This document shows, in pieces, positions 24,004-35,292 of a DNA stretch of 64,000 nt. The DNA is taken from positions 8,866,001-8,930,000 of the forward strand of contig OZ316897.1 in the NCBI GenBank assembly GCA_973895155.1, given 5' to 3'. The position numbers were made by a program, and so were the translations under genes. Source of the stretch: Marsupella aquatica. Taxonomy: Eukaryota > Marchantiophyta. Position 1 is the stretch's first letter, and each line of letters opens with the position of its first letter. A model generated the notes under the pieces. It was not told where the DNA came from, did no database searches, and worked only from the letters and a program-made list of their open reading frames with translations.

Positions 24004-24321
24004 CTAAGGCACTGGTGTTTTGAGCTCAATAATCTTATTTAGATCATCATCATCATCATCACAGAAATAGTTGAATTTCACGTCGCTAAACATTCTGTCC
24101 AGCTGTTCGAAAGCCACACCGCCGTCTATGGCAGTTCTTGTCTTTCCCTTACCCCGAAGCTTTTGGCCAGCAATCGAAATGTTTTCCCGGAGTGCTTGAA
24201 ATCCAAGTTTGGGAGTGTTTGGCCCAGCAGCACGGGTAGTGAACACTCGATATCCTTCTACAAACTTTGAAAGCGACGAAGACGGGATAGTCCTGCAGTT
24301 TTGGCACTGAAAAGAAACCAA
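24004..24321 (-). CDS. Recurrent ORF of unknown family, best-preserved copy
   Basis: A 105-residue open frame contains LGFQALRENISIAG, GGVAFEQLDRMFSDVKF and a run of six Asp encoded by an ATC microsatellite, and ends IIELKTPVP. Four copies in the window share the core, always in the neighbourhood of HNL flank modules. A CCTGCAG-type acceptor-like site precedes the frame, so it may be an exon rather than a complete gene. Nothing in it points to a function. Confidence 0.35.
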   Translation of the reverse strand: MVSFQCQNCRTIPSSSLSKFVEGYRVFTTRAAGPNTPKLGFQALRENISIAGQKLRGKGKTRTAIDGGVAFEQLDRMFSDVKFNYFCDDDDDDLNKIIELKTPVP

Positions 24322-24589
24322 AAATATTGAACTCTGACCATATATTGTAGGATGAAGTTGGAACGCGTTAGAGGACTAATCTACTGAGACTGGGTGATGT
24401 AGAAGTGCACTGCCGAGGAGTGGACAGAAGAAAACTGCACAGCCAATTGAACAAAATAGTAATATGGAAACAAGAACAAAAGCGAAAACTCATGCTGGCT
24501 CGACAAGTATTTTACACTGGGAAAAATGTCGCCAGGGAGAAAGGTGTGACTCGCGTACCAGGCCCGTGACCGAGGGGGTCTGTCAAAAA

Positions 24590-26212
24590 GGCTGAACTAA
24601 ATTACAGGGTTACTAGTTATTCTAAGAAAAGATTATTGTAACGATCAAAACCATGTTTAAGATAAACCCCATGTCATTTTCCAATTATTTTCTCAAATCA
24701 TTAAGTGTGTTAAGTCACTCTCCAGCAACGTGACTCTTTGTGGTTCATTATGCTTTTGGGTCAAATTGGCTAATTTGAGAGTGATACCAGGAAACTCACG
24801 CCTGGAAAAAGCAAAGTTACCCAACTTTACAGGCCACTTGAGTCTCTAGCTTTAGGACTCTGAGACCACTAAGCAAGCAGTGTAATAATTATTTTCACCA
24901 CCACGTAAAAACAATTAGCAGGTGGGGATACTGAAGAGGATGCCCTCATGGATCACCTTCTTGAAGGTACTGTACCCAAACTGCCCATGACTATTTAGAA
25001 ACTAATACACAGTTGCATGATTTTGGCCACCCCGAAACAATAGAGGGAAGTTGAACATAACTGATTAATACAATCCACCTTTGCATTTAGATTGTTATTG
25101 GGAACCTAGACTCACTCATGATTTCCTACCCTCAAAAAGGTTATTAATGTTCTTCCATTGGACAAAATTCTGAAGTTAGAAGTTACAATTTAAACCTACT
25201 GTAGACCTCACGGTTCTGAGCTGGTAGTTCTGATCAACAGGATAACTCAAGGCAAGACTCAAATGATGAAGACATGGATTTTTTGGTCCTCCCTTGTGAA
25301 CTTTAGTGGCGGGCTTTGGGTCCTTGTTAGTGAGTTCATTTGTGCAAACTAAGGCAAATAAAGTACAAAGTCATTGTTGTGCAGAACTGTGCACCTTCAT
25401 ACATCAAATCCTTATGTACTCTGGTAACTATGTATTGGGCAAAGAAGTGAGATTTAGTGTGGATGAGATGTGGAGAGATGCTTTAGGATTTGACATGGAT
25501 CACACCCATGCACTTTAGCTTTGTACAGTTTAGATAGAGGTTATAGCTTTCGATAGATATGCTAGAAGGTTAACCAATCATGTTGTTAAATCTCTCACCA
25601 AATTCGCAAATGAATCTTATATATTTTAATTCAAACTGATGTTATTGCAAGTATCATGCACATATGACATCCAAAAACAATTCTTTACCTTGTATTTGTT
25701 ACTATTTTGTGAAACAAACTAAATGAATGATCTTTTCCTTGTAGTTGTTATATTTTTTTCCAAACAAAAAAAAAGAATCAGATTTGTTATGCTCTCTTAT
25801 ATGAATAAGGATATTGACTCTATCATATGTATTTTGCAACAAAATTTCTAAAAATAATCCATTATATCCAATTTTTGCTATGACACAAGCGATCGATTAA
25901 ATAATACATTTTAAAAGCACACACTCAACTTTTATATAATCTTGTACTTAATTACCTTCACAGTAGTTAATGTCACACACTCCCAACTCAAATCTTATAC
26001 AAAAGCGCCCAGAGAGGCATGGCTGTGTGGTATCGCTTGTGTTGAGACTCATAGGTCTAGAGTTCAAATGTTGTGGTTGACTATTCCCTTTTCTTTGGGG
26101 TTTCACAAATTTCCCCTTAAATTTTATTTAAAAAAAACTTATACAAAAGTACACTTGATTAGAAGAAATATATTTTTATATTTTTACTCACATGTAGTCC
26201 ATCAAAGATGCC
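24590..26212. other. AT-rich tract with tRNA-like end (beta copy)
   Basis: Counterpart of 3,610-5,290. No gene is visible. A tRNA-like sequence at 26,018-26,098 (GGCATGGCTGTGTGGTATCG then GAGTTCAAAT) ends the tract. Confidence 0.5.
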
Positions 26213-28420
26213 TTAAATGACCCCTTCTCTTTTTTATCCATCCCCTTCAAATACCTTTAGTATTTCCACTGGAGCCACCACGTAAATCCTCAATATGACT
26301 ACTTCCAAAAAATAAAAAATAACATAATTTTCACTCTGACTATTTTCAGAGAATAAAAAATAATCCTGTTCAAAAATTCTCACTATGACAGCAGTCAAAA
26401 CCAGATAAACCCAAGGATCAGTAACGGAAGAACCAACCCAATCCCCACAGGCTGCCAAAAAACTCAGGGCTGTCCCCTTCGATTCATCCCCATGCTCATC
26501 ACTGATGTCATGAGTAACCCCCACTGGAATCCTCTCAACTAATTGGTGATGAGGACCAGCTCAGCATGGGCCACAGATCAAACCATCAAACATAGACTGT
26601 CACCCTAATATATCCACGAGCAGACCCCCCTGGTTCAACCCTCAATTGCTTCATATTATACCAGAGTACCTCCTTTCTGAATCTGGTAAAACAGAAAAGG
26701 TTGAGACTATTATCAACCTAGCCTGGAGTGGAGAAAACCACTATTGTGGTGTCCAAAATTGTCACCCACCGAGAGAGAAATAATTAAAATGGTACGTAGC
26801 CAACAATACCCAGGGTGCAGACGATGTGCCCCCATGCCGGAGATCCACCCATATGGCATTTCAGATGAGTCTCTCTATCCTATTCCCCTGACATTTATTG
26901 TACCTTCTTGTTTTCTAAGTTTTTAAACTTTGGGGGGATTCATTTAGATTAACTTTCTGTTAGTTTTTACATTCTACTTCCATTCTTTGTCCGAATGTCC
27001 TATGTATTGCTTCTTTCGGTCTTTCGTTTCCCCTTCAGCATGCTGTCCTGTCCCTTGCCAGCTGATCTGATTCTCTATACTGCTCACTGTCTTAGTTCAC
27101 TCTGGTCTGTAACTGTTCTTGCAGATTGGTTCTCTGAGATATATATCGTACTCTTTCTTTTAATTCGTTACTTGGGCCATATATTAGATCCTGTCTTGCA
27201 CGATTAGATTTTGTTCCTGTCATGTGTGTTTATCTGTGTGTTCGTTCTACATGACTGTCGACATATCCACGTACTTCTTTGTTGTTCTTTGTATTCTTTG
27301 TCGTCTCTATTCCTTCTTCGTTCTTTTAATCGATCCTCGTAATTGTATTTTGCAGGTTGTAGTTTCATTATCCATGTGTTTTCCTTGACTATCTTCCCTT
27401 TAGTCTCTTTTTGTTTCCTAATGTGCTTTTCTTTTCTTCTGAATGCGTTGTGCTATTGTTTGATGGGTATTTCTTATTTCTTTGCTTATTTTGTTTATCT
27501 TTTAGTATTACTTGAGTCTGATTCTATTCATTACTTCCTTGGTATGCTGTGAAACAGACTATTATGTCAGCTTTTATATAATTATTTTCCAGTAGCTGAA
27601 GATGTAAATTATCTTTGAAGTGGAGTCCCTTGTCGGTAGTTGATATGCTGCTTTGTATGCCCTTCTTTTGTTGCTAGTTTTTGTTGTCTTACTATGTCAC
27701 CTGCTTATCAAACGACTTACACGACAAATGCGTATTTCCTCCTACTAAAATCGTTTGTTATCGTATGACGGGAATGTGGAGGGATGCTATTCGGATTCTA
27801 TTGCATGTAGGATGAGTATATTTATTTTCGCTCCCAGAAATGTAATTTTTGATCAAGTCTATTGACTAGCCTCTCTCCTTTTGATCAAGTCCCATGGACT
27901 ACACCACACACCCCTCCTACTCACATGGTTGACCAATCCGTGCAAGGATTCCTTAGGCACTTCTTGGGGAAAGAACACAATCGTGGAACAGAAAAGATAA
28001 CGCCACATCAAAATTTGAGGAATCAAACCAAATCCATATCTTTTGGCAAAACGTCGTAACACATTGCAAGGACAACCTGGCCTCCTATCGTCTGCCCAAC
28101 TCTTGCCTCACTGGGGCAAGTGCTACACCTCTACCTCACTACTCTGGCTTGATTCCCTCTTCTGGCTATGAGCTTAACTTCCCTAAAACCAACACTAGAC
28201 TGAGTTCCCCCCCCCCTATTCACTATGGGGCTTCCCCCTAAATACTCAAAACAAACACACCAAAGCACCCCTCACGGGGTCACAAGGATGGTGGCTACCC
28301 TAGCGGCGCCGCAAAAAAAACCTTCCACGAGGAATCCCTAACCTAAAACATGCGGCACACATGCTCCTAAAACCCTAATCTAACTATGGGAACGTCGGTG
28401 CTTTCGACGGTGCCAACCGC
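26213..28420. other. Intergenic, pyrimidine-rich, no gene seen
   Basis: The stretch 26,900-27,700 is strongly T-rich on the plus strand and holds only short hydrophobic-looking frames, as expected of such composition. From about 27,850 a C-rich sequence begins that may be the downstream flank of the minus-strand retroelement-type gene to the right. Confidence 0.4.
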
Positions 28421-28972
28421 ACTTGGTAGTCACGGGGAAGTGAGGGGGCCACTCAAGGTCGAAACCCTCAACAATTTTGAACTACTCTCCTGAGGGGGTC
28501 CTGGATAGCTCTGCTCCTCCTGATCACGAATCTGTAAACGGTTCCATAAACGGACTCCGGACGACCAAGTTACGGATGTTTGAATCTGTAATACGCCCGA
28601 GCTCATAACTTCTTCCTCCTGACTCTGTTCTGGGCGTGCCACACCTTGCCGGAATCAGATCCTCGAGCTCCTTCCAACAAGCCCGTGATTCCCCTCATCC
28701 ACGGTGTTGCATAATTCAAAATCCGTACAACCAACGTCCGTACGCCTCACTAGTCTTCCCCCGACTCACTCACGGAACCGGGACTCCACCCGGCGCCCTC
28801 CGTTAATGTGGGTGTAACACCTACTATTTTCCTTGCCGGGGGAGTCCTTCCCGGGATCTGGCCAGAGGCTCCCCGTCCTCGTCCCCGTCTCCTCAATGCC
28901 GCCAAAGCTTGCCAGGGCCCTAACATAACCCTGGTTGATCGTGTCCTTCCATAGAGCGGCCTCCTCCCCTCC

Positions 28973-30278
28973 CTACAATTCCAAGGGTAAGACCTGACCG
29001 GTAGCCAAAGGGGTTCCTGGGTTTGCGGTCCTGGGTGGCATATCCAACATCCCCGCTATTCCATGACTAGGTGAGATCTCTGCCCATAATGATGGGGACA
29101 CGGTGGCTCTGTGACTCCCTTGGGTCTCCCGTAATGACTTACGGGACTCCCGTAGCGTCTTCTCCAGTATCTTACACTTCTCCTTGTTTTTCTTTGTTGG
29201 ATCCAACATTGGTCCGTACTTCTGAGTTACCTCAGTTACCACCATCTCTATAGCCTTAGAGACCAAGTCAGGGGGAGAGTAGGGCTAGGTGAGGATGAGC
29301 TTTTCCTCTTCCCCAAACTCAACATATCGTTTCTCTTGGCCCTGGTCTCAAGGAGCCCAACCTGGCCCCGTAACTCCACAATTTGTCGCTTCAGCCTCTC
29401 TATCTCACCGGTGCTTTGCTTGAGCTTGGCCAATTCCTCCCTCAAGACTCCCACCTCCAACGTTTCCTTAGTCTTGGTAGACAAGGCTCCGTGCAACTGA
29501 GAAATCTTAACCTGTGCCTCCGTAAGTGATCCACCTTGCTCTTGGATCACTACCTCCTTAGCCTTTATCACCTCTTTCAAGGCTTGGTTGCTTGTTTGCA
29601 AGGTTTCTACCCTGGCATTGGCTTGGTTGAGGGCCTCTCTCAAAGTTTGGCACAACTTCAGCCCCTCATGCACTCCATCGCGGAAATCACGTAATTCAGC
29701 CAAATACACCTCAGGCACATCGTAATCAAGGGACTCCTCCGGATTCCCCACAAGCGACTCCATCCACTCCACCGTGCTATCCTCATCCGGGTCCTCTTCT
29801 ATAGTGGTTTTGGCTATAGGTTCAGACGGTGGTTCCTTCGCGAGACTCCCCAAGATGGTAGTTGCAATCCTCCGTATTTCCATGGTGAAGGGTGGCACGG
29901 ATTCTTCAATTCCCAGAGAGGGGAGGAGCCCTTCTAACCTGGCCAAGAGGAAGGACACCATCAAATGAACGCTCCCTCCGGACTTCACACTTTTAGGATC
30001 CATGGCCAATGCTTCTTCAGCCCAAAGTACCACCATCCGTAAGTGTGACTTGGGTGAGCTTTGATGTCATCATTTGGCAATAGCCAATTGATCTCCACTC
30101 ACCACTCCAGAGTGCCCCCGGCCAAGCACCCATTGGTGTATCTTGGCCACCAACCCCTTGAAGGCTGGTTCCTTGAATGATGAAAGGGGAATGGTGGTTA
30201 CGGAGGTGGGATCTCTCACAACCTCAACTAGCTTCTCCAACGTAAGTATCTCTGGTGGCTCCGCTGGCTGAAAAGTGA
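28973..30278 (-). pseudogene. Decayed coiled-coil retroelement-type gene
   Basis: An exon begins after a CACTTTTCAG acceptor at about 30,278 with AEPPEILTLEKLVEVVRD. It runs to two adjacent TGA codons (30,072-30,067), continues in the same frame as MVVLWAEEALAMDPKS, and forms a long heptad-rich coiled coil ending at 29,248. A one-base loss in a C run (about 29,270) then shifts the frame into a 97-residue tail beginning VSKAIEMVVTEVTQKYG. The composition and coiled coil resemble the gene at 58.4-62.1 kb, and both look like the coiled-coil proteins of plant transposon-type loci. It is a pseudogene as it stands. The 5' exon is not identified and may have been separated by the element inserted to the right. 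Confidence 0.5.
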
Positions 30279-30940
30279 AATAACACGATTTTCGGACCGA
30301 ATGAGAACTATTTCCTCTAAACGAGAAGTGTATTTTTATTTTCCACCGAATCTCGCAAAATTGGCAGTTTTTTTCATCAAAAACACGTTTTTGGGGAAAT
30401 AATGTAATTCGTATCGGAGTTCGGATTGAAACAGCAAATTTAATAATGATCAAAACCAATGAAATTCATGCTAACAAACATTCATATCATCAAGGAACAA
30501 TTAGATCCACAAAAATTTCTCCTCAACCTCATATTCACGCTCTCCAAAGATATATGAAAGGTCTTATCTATAAATCCATATCCACGTTTCGAGCCAAGTG
30601 CGATACCTTTATCGGACTCCGGATTTGAGCCATGAAAGCTCCGACCCAATCTCAGTTTTCTCAGTTTTTGGATATTTACCAAAAATATTTTACATCACAA
30701 TCGATAAGAATTACTGCACGGCTCGTCAAACTTACCTTGCAGTTACCTCCGCAATTGACCAACTACCTCCGCAAGTGACCATAGTCAACATGCCATTCTT
30801 TCAATAGCAATGCGTAGTCCGATAAAATTATTGCGAAAACTACGGGCGACAAAAATACTAGTCGACAATACTAAGATCCTTCGGTTCATCGGTTAAATTT
30901 CAAAATTCCTATCCATATGAAGAAAACTCTTCGCAATATG

Positions 30941-31110
30941 AACATCAGATAAATTTATCGCTTCAATTTCAAAATTGCAACTTCCATATGAAGGAACCAC
31001 TTTTGCAATACCAACATCAGATAAATTTATCGCTTCAATTTCAAATTGCAACTTCCATATGAAGGAACCACTTTTGCAATACCAACATCAGATAAATTTA
31101 TCGCTTCAAT
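30941..31110 (+). repeat. Upstream iteron array, about 72-bp period
   Basis: Three units contain CATCAGATAAATTTATCGCT, with the palindrome at 30,948, 31,020 and 31,091 (spacings 72 and 71 bp). The spacer carries CTTCCATATGAAGGAACCAC, itself containing the inverted repeat CTTCCATATGAAG. A related, more diverged unit precedes it (about 30,880). The array lies 140-310 bp upstream of the TATA box of the DUF7869 gene. Confidence 0.9.
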
Positions 31111-31208
31111 TTCAAAACTATATAATTTTGCCACGATGCACGTGTGAGAATGAAATTGGAAATCCAAGAAATATACCCTTTTCTGCTATTTTGTCGTTTA
31201 GGGTGACA

Positions 31209-31260
31209 GCCAATCAAAAGTGGACACGTGGGCCAACCCCTCAACAGACACTATAAAAGG
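31209..31260 (+). promoter_or_regulatory. Promoter of the DUF7869-like gene
   Basis: A CCAAT box (AGCCAATC, 31,209-31,216), a G-box core CACGTG (31,225-31,230) and a TATA box (TATAAAAGG, 31,252-31,260) are in the expected order. They lie about 110 bp upstream of the first good ATG at 31,371. Confidence 0.75.
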
Positions 31261-31814
31261 GCCACCGCCGATAAGTTTTTGGCGTCATTATCGAGAGTAG
31301 AGTTTTGGGAGTTGTGTTCTTGGAGCAACATTCTGTCCATTGAGCCTTTCGTTTTCCCTGATTGCGGAGGAATGCAAAGCCCCATAGTGTCTCGGATAGC
31401 CATGTCTCAATCAGACACAGATTCACCTTCCAGTTCAGTTGAATCCTCTCCTAATCTTGTCGCTCGCTGTTTGCCAAGTCGCATACTTAAAGCTCTACCT
31501 CTCTCACAGCAAATAGTGCCCAAAATCTCTGACTCAGATTCTGATGCAAGTTCTGGTCCTGAGCCCAGTGCTTACTATGTGTTGCCTAGTAAACCTGAGA
31601 AGCGTTGTCTCTTGAGCGTTCCATCGCCAAGAAATGAGAAACTTTCAATCCCAGGTTTAGGTCCGAGACATCGCTTCAGGCCATCCATCCCGGGTTATGG
31701 AGAGGGTACCGGCGACCGATACGCATATCGCAGTCGGCATTCAAGTCGTCACATTCAACACAAGTCCAACGATGGATCTTTCAGTCTCCGGGTGAGGATT
31801 GGGACACAGAAATA

Positions 31815-31842
31815 CAAAGACCGATACGGCGATCGGTCTTTG
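31815..31842. repeat. Perfect 11-bp hairpin inside the gene
   Basis: CAAAGACCGAT, a 6-base loop ACGGCG, then ATCGGTCTTTG form a perfect stem. It lies in the degraded 5' coding part. Confidence 0.85.
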
Positions 31843-33048
31843 CATTGCCTGGACTGGATGTGCAAGCAACCAAGGGAATCGGACTGCAAAGTCCAGACTC
31901 GGCCCTTTCTCGAATGGTCCGTGGGAATCGTGGTGAACAAGTGCTCAATTTTCTAGCAGCTCGCGGAGTCGTTGGGACTGCATGGGCAAATCCATAATCT
32001 CCAAGTTCTCAAGGGCGGACTGTCATTGGTTCCACGCTCCAAGTATCGAGGAGAGGTCTTCGTGGCGTTTGGGTTATGTATAGAGAGCAACGGAGTCAAA
32101 TTGTGTTTTCAGATGAGTCGAGTGCATCGGAGGACGAAGATGAGGAAGGAGATAGAGAATCCGATATAATAGCACAAGTTGTATCTGAATGTTTAGAAGG
32201 AGCTGTCGAAGAGAATAGTTATAGTTGTCTATTCAGTGCCCCTCTAAATGCGTCAATGAGATCTATAGAGGATGGTAGCTCAGCAGAGAGTGATGCATCT
32301 ATTCGCGAGGCACCTGAAGGACCCAAAAATGCCAATGTTATGAACGGATTTCAGGCTGTAGAGAGGTCAAATGAGCCTAGTAAAAAAGATAGGGACCGAA
32401 TTACTAGGAAAGACAATGTGATAAATAACAAATTGAATAGAAACAAAATGAGAGAAATTCATAAGTATTCGTGTTATGATAATTACTGTCTGAGGAATTT
32501 GGGTCTGCTAGCCGTGACGAAACAACGCACTTATTACTATGGGCTATCCTACCCAGAGAAGAATGTTCTTCTAAGAGGATGTGTGAAGGGTGGGCATGCT
32601 GGTGCAAGTGGTTACTCAGTTAGCGGTAGATCCTTTTGTCGGAGTGGTTTTAAGAAATTATTTTCACTAGGAAATAATCATCTCCAAAAAATCTCGCAGA
32701 ACATGTTTTCTCGGATACAGATCGGTACAGTTTATCGAGAAAAATCACCTGCACATCTTGGTCTTGTCCAATGGCTAGATGATTTTTTTTCCACAAATGT
32801 CGAGAGTCTCCCCAACAAGGATATCTTTCATTTACCTGACAATTGGACAAAAACAAAAGTTTTTGATGTCTTCCAGTCCGAAACTCTAATGCGCCAAGAA
32901 CAAGGCATGATATATTTGTGGTTTGTTTGCATTTGGAACAAGGAGTTTCCTCGCGTGCGCATCCCCAAAAGGAGCCGTTTCTCCACCTGCGCCCCGTGTA
33001 CTGAATTCAAAGCACTCCGTGACAAGGCAACACTCGAAGCAGAAAAGA

Positions 33049-33352
33049 GTAAGTTTCTAAACCTGTGTGTTACTCCCGATAATTTTATCGGGTTGAGTAT
33101 TCATGTGCTTCTTCTTTGGCCATGTGAGTGAATATATCGTTTGAACAGTTTGAATACTGAACCTGATAAATTTATCGCTGTCACAGTTTTTTATTACGGT
33201 CTTGTGTTTGAATATTGAACCCGATAAATTTATCGTTGTCAGGGTTTATCATTACGGTCTCGTGTTTGAATACTGAACCCGATAAATTTATCGCTGTCAG
33301 GGTTCAACATTGCGGTTATCATGTTTTATCATAAATATTTTTATTATTGTAG
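33049..33352 (+). repeat. Intronic iteron array, 58-bp period
   Basis: Inside the intron of the DUF7869-like gene the palindrome GATAAATTTATC starts at 33,165, 33,223 and 33,281, exactly 58 bp apart, in units that begin TTTGAATA(C/T)TGAACC. A variant, CCCGATAATTTTATCGGG, lies at 33,075-33,092 just after the splice donor. Confidence 0.92.
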
Positions 33353-34962
33353 GAAAATTCTCAACATTGCTAAACGAGCATCGGAAGGCACAAGCAGTCG
33401 AGAGGGAGAAGTTAGCAAAGCACCGGAGCAAATGTTACAAGAGTTCGGAGAAATATTTGGGCATCTATATTGATGGAATGGATCAAAAGAAGACAGAGTT
33501 ATCTCATTTCATTCGGTGTCCGAAGAATATGGATGAAAAGTATTTCATCCCCGTACACGTAGTGGGTTGCTTGATCTTCAACAAACAATTAAGTTCAAAT
33601 GTTTTTTTGAACTATCCAAATATTCACAATGATAGCAACCTGACCATCCACGTTATCCAGCATATTCTGAATACCTGGGAAGGTCTGCTCCCTCCAGTGC
33701 TTTACCTCCAGCTTGATAACACAGCTTGGGAAAAAAAGAATAAATATCTTATGGCATATTTGAATATGTTGGTGGAGATAGGTGTTTTCCAGAAAATAAA
33801 GGTTGGTTTCCTATTGGTGGGGCACACCCATGATCAAATTGATCAAATGTTTAGCAAGTTTTCTTCAAAATTGAACAAGCGGAAAGCTTTCCGGTTGGAC
33901 ATTCTTTCAGTAATCATAGAGGAATCCTACAATCCTACGGCAAAGATATTTTTCGTCGACGAGGTTGCCAATTTCAAGAAATTTGTGTCAGACAAGGATC
34001 AAGCAAATGACAAGGATATGGATGGTCAGGTTCTACGTACTCTCCACGGCATAAGTGCTCAAAAACAATTTTGGATTACTAGAGTACTCGAAGATGGAAG
34101 TGCTCGGTCCGTATTCCATGCCAAACATCTTTCAACGACAACCGATTGGGGGGAGACGGTGGATTTTGTTCGGTACATTCCATCATCTAGAATGTGGGTC
34201 GCACCACAAATGGCATTGAAGTCAGCCACGGGAGCGACAGGGCACAATGAAGAGCAAGAGAATGATGCTGAGGAACAAGATGAGCGGGCGGCTCAAAGTT
34301 ATTTGTCAACTCTTCAAAAATATCGAAGAGCAATTGAAGATGGATTCAGTTACTTTGACGACGCAGATCGTCTATGGTGGGGTCGTTTTTTTGACAAACA
34401 AAAAGAAGTGATTCAGCACCACCTGAAACCTGCACAATGGAGTTTTGATTGGAGTTGGCCCAAGGTAAACGTACAGAGAGAACTTTCGAGTAATCCTACG
34501 GAAGCAGCAATGGAAACTAGCTTGGTTGATAAAGTAGCGGGTGTGAGGATAGTCATGTATTCCGGAAGTCGAAGAAAAGTCACGGAAATTGGAGACTTCA
34601 AGGATCTAGAGGTGAATACTAGATTTGCAATGATATGTGTAGTAGCCCATCAGGATCCCAAGGGAAGACCATTCTGGATGGCAAAAGTGACTGAGATTCT
34701 CACAAGAATTAACGACATCCCAGAGCGGATTAAAATCACTTGGTATGCAATGGATTTGGAGGAAGAGTCTGCAATTGAAGGCAGATATTATCCGAAGAAA
34801 GAAGCTTCGTCTAGCAAAGTAGTGGAGGATGAATTGTCCCTAGCAGAAACTGCCGTTTATGCGTATAACTTTGCATTATTGGCAAATAGTACTCTCCCTA
34901 TACAAACAAGACGAATCATTCAAAATGCAATGGAGACTGTAGTCGTTGATAGTCAAAGCTAG

Positions 34963-35292
34963 TTGCAGGCTTAAGTTATAATGGTTATCGTTCCCATGAA
35001 TATGTATAGTGGTTATCGTTCTAGGACTATGTACTCCGCAGCTATAATGATATCTTTTTTTTTGAAATAATTGCAATGACAAACTTGTTAGAGAATACAA
35101 TGCTAAGTCCGATAAGATTATCGACAACTCCATTCCCCCAGCTAGAACACCGCGACAGTCCGATATATGCAAAGTCCGATAAATTTATCGCATTAATAAA
35201 TGTGACAAAGGTTCTTCCTCATGGAATATAAAATCTGATAATTTATCGACAACTCCATTGGCGATTGACATTATCCTAATGAGCACACGCAA
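34963..35292. promoter_or_regulatory. Convergent intergenic gap with three motif variants
   Basis: Between the 3' ends of the two convergent genes lie GATAAGATTATC (35,111), the exact palindrome GATAAATTTATC (35,178) and GATAATTTATC (35,237). The outer two are followed by CGACAACTCCATT. No ORF is credible. The gap may hold both terminators; I saw no distinctive polyadenylation signal. Confidence 0.6.

Larger units (their letters stand above)
20971..26212. repeat. Segmental duplication, copy beta
   Basis: This is the right-hand copy of 1-5,290. It begins inside the hydrolase exon of HNL-B and ends at about 26,212. It has a longer ATC microsatellite at about 24,043 than alpha, and one instead of two 53-bp units. 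Confidence 0.9.
31371..34962 (+). pseudogene. DUF7869-like transposase-type gene, decayed 5' part
   Basis: The N-terminal part starts MQSPIVSRIAMSQSDTDSPS and is acidic and Ser-rich. The frame changes at about 31,640-31,690, by a small indel or an unseen intron, and an in-frame TAA lies at 31,995-31,997. From 32,070 to 33,048 the frame is open, with a Cys-containing segment (STCAPCTEF) just before the intron. A 304-bp intron (33,049-33,352, GTAAGT to TTGTAG, phase 1) joins in frame to an exon ending at 34,962. That exon has YLGIYIDGMDQKK, a FIPVHVVGCLIFN strand, LYLQLDNTAWEKKNKY and FLLVGHTHDQIDQMFSKFS. This order of D, DN and HTHxxIDQ motifs is typical of DUF7869 proteins. I infer an RNase H-like, DDE/DDD-type transposase, with Asp of DGMDQ, Asp of LDN and an acidic residue in HTHDQID as candidate catalytic residues. 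That mechanism is not established for the family. Confidence 0.65.

Noticed and set aside
26995-27552. Hydrophobic plus-strand frames resembling membrane proteins
   Set aside because: The region is T-rich, so Phe, Leu, Ser and Tyr codons dominate by composition; there is no splice or repeat support.
30941-33292. CRISPR array made of GATAAATTTATC repeats
   Set aside because: The repeat is palindromic and dispersed, and the periods differ (72, 58, 75 bp) with the whole unit conserved inside each array, as in iterons or minisatellites.
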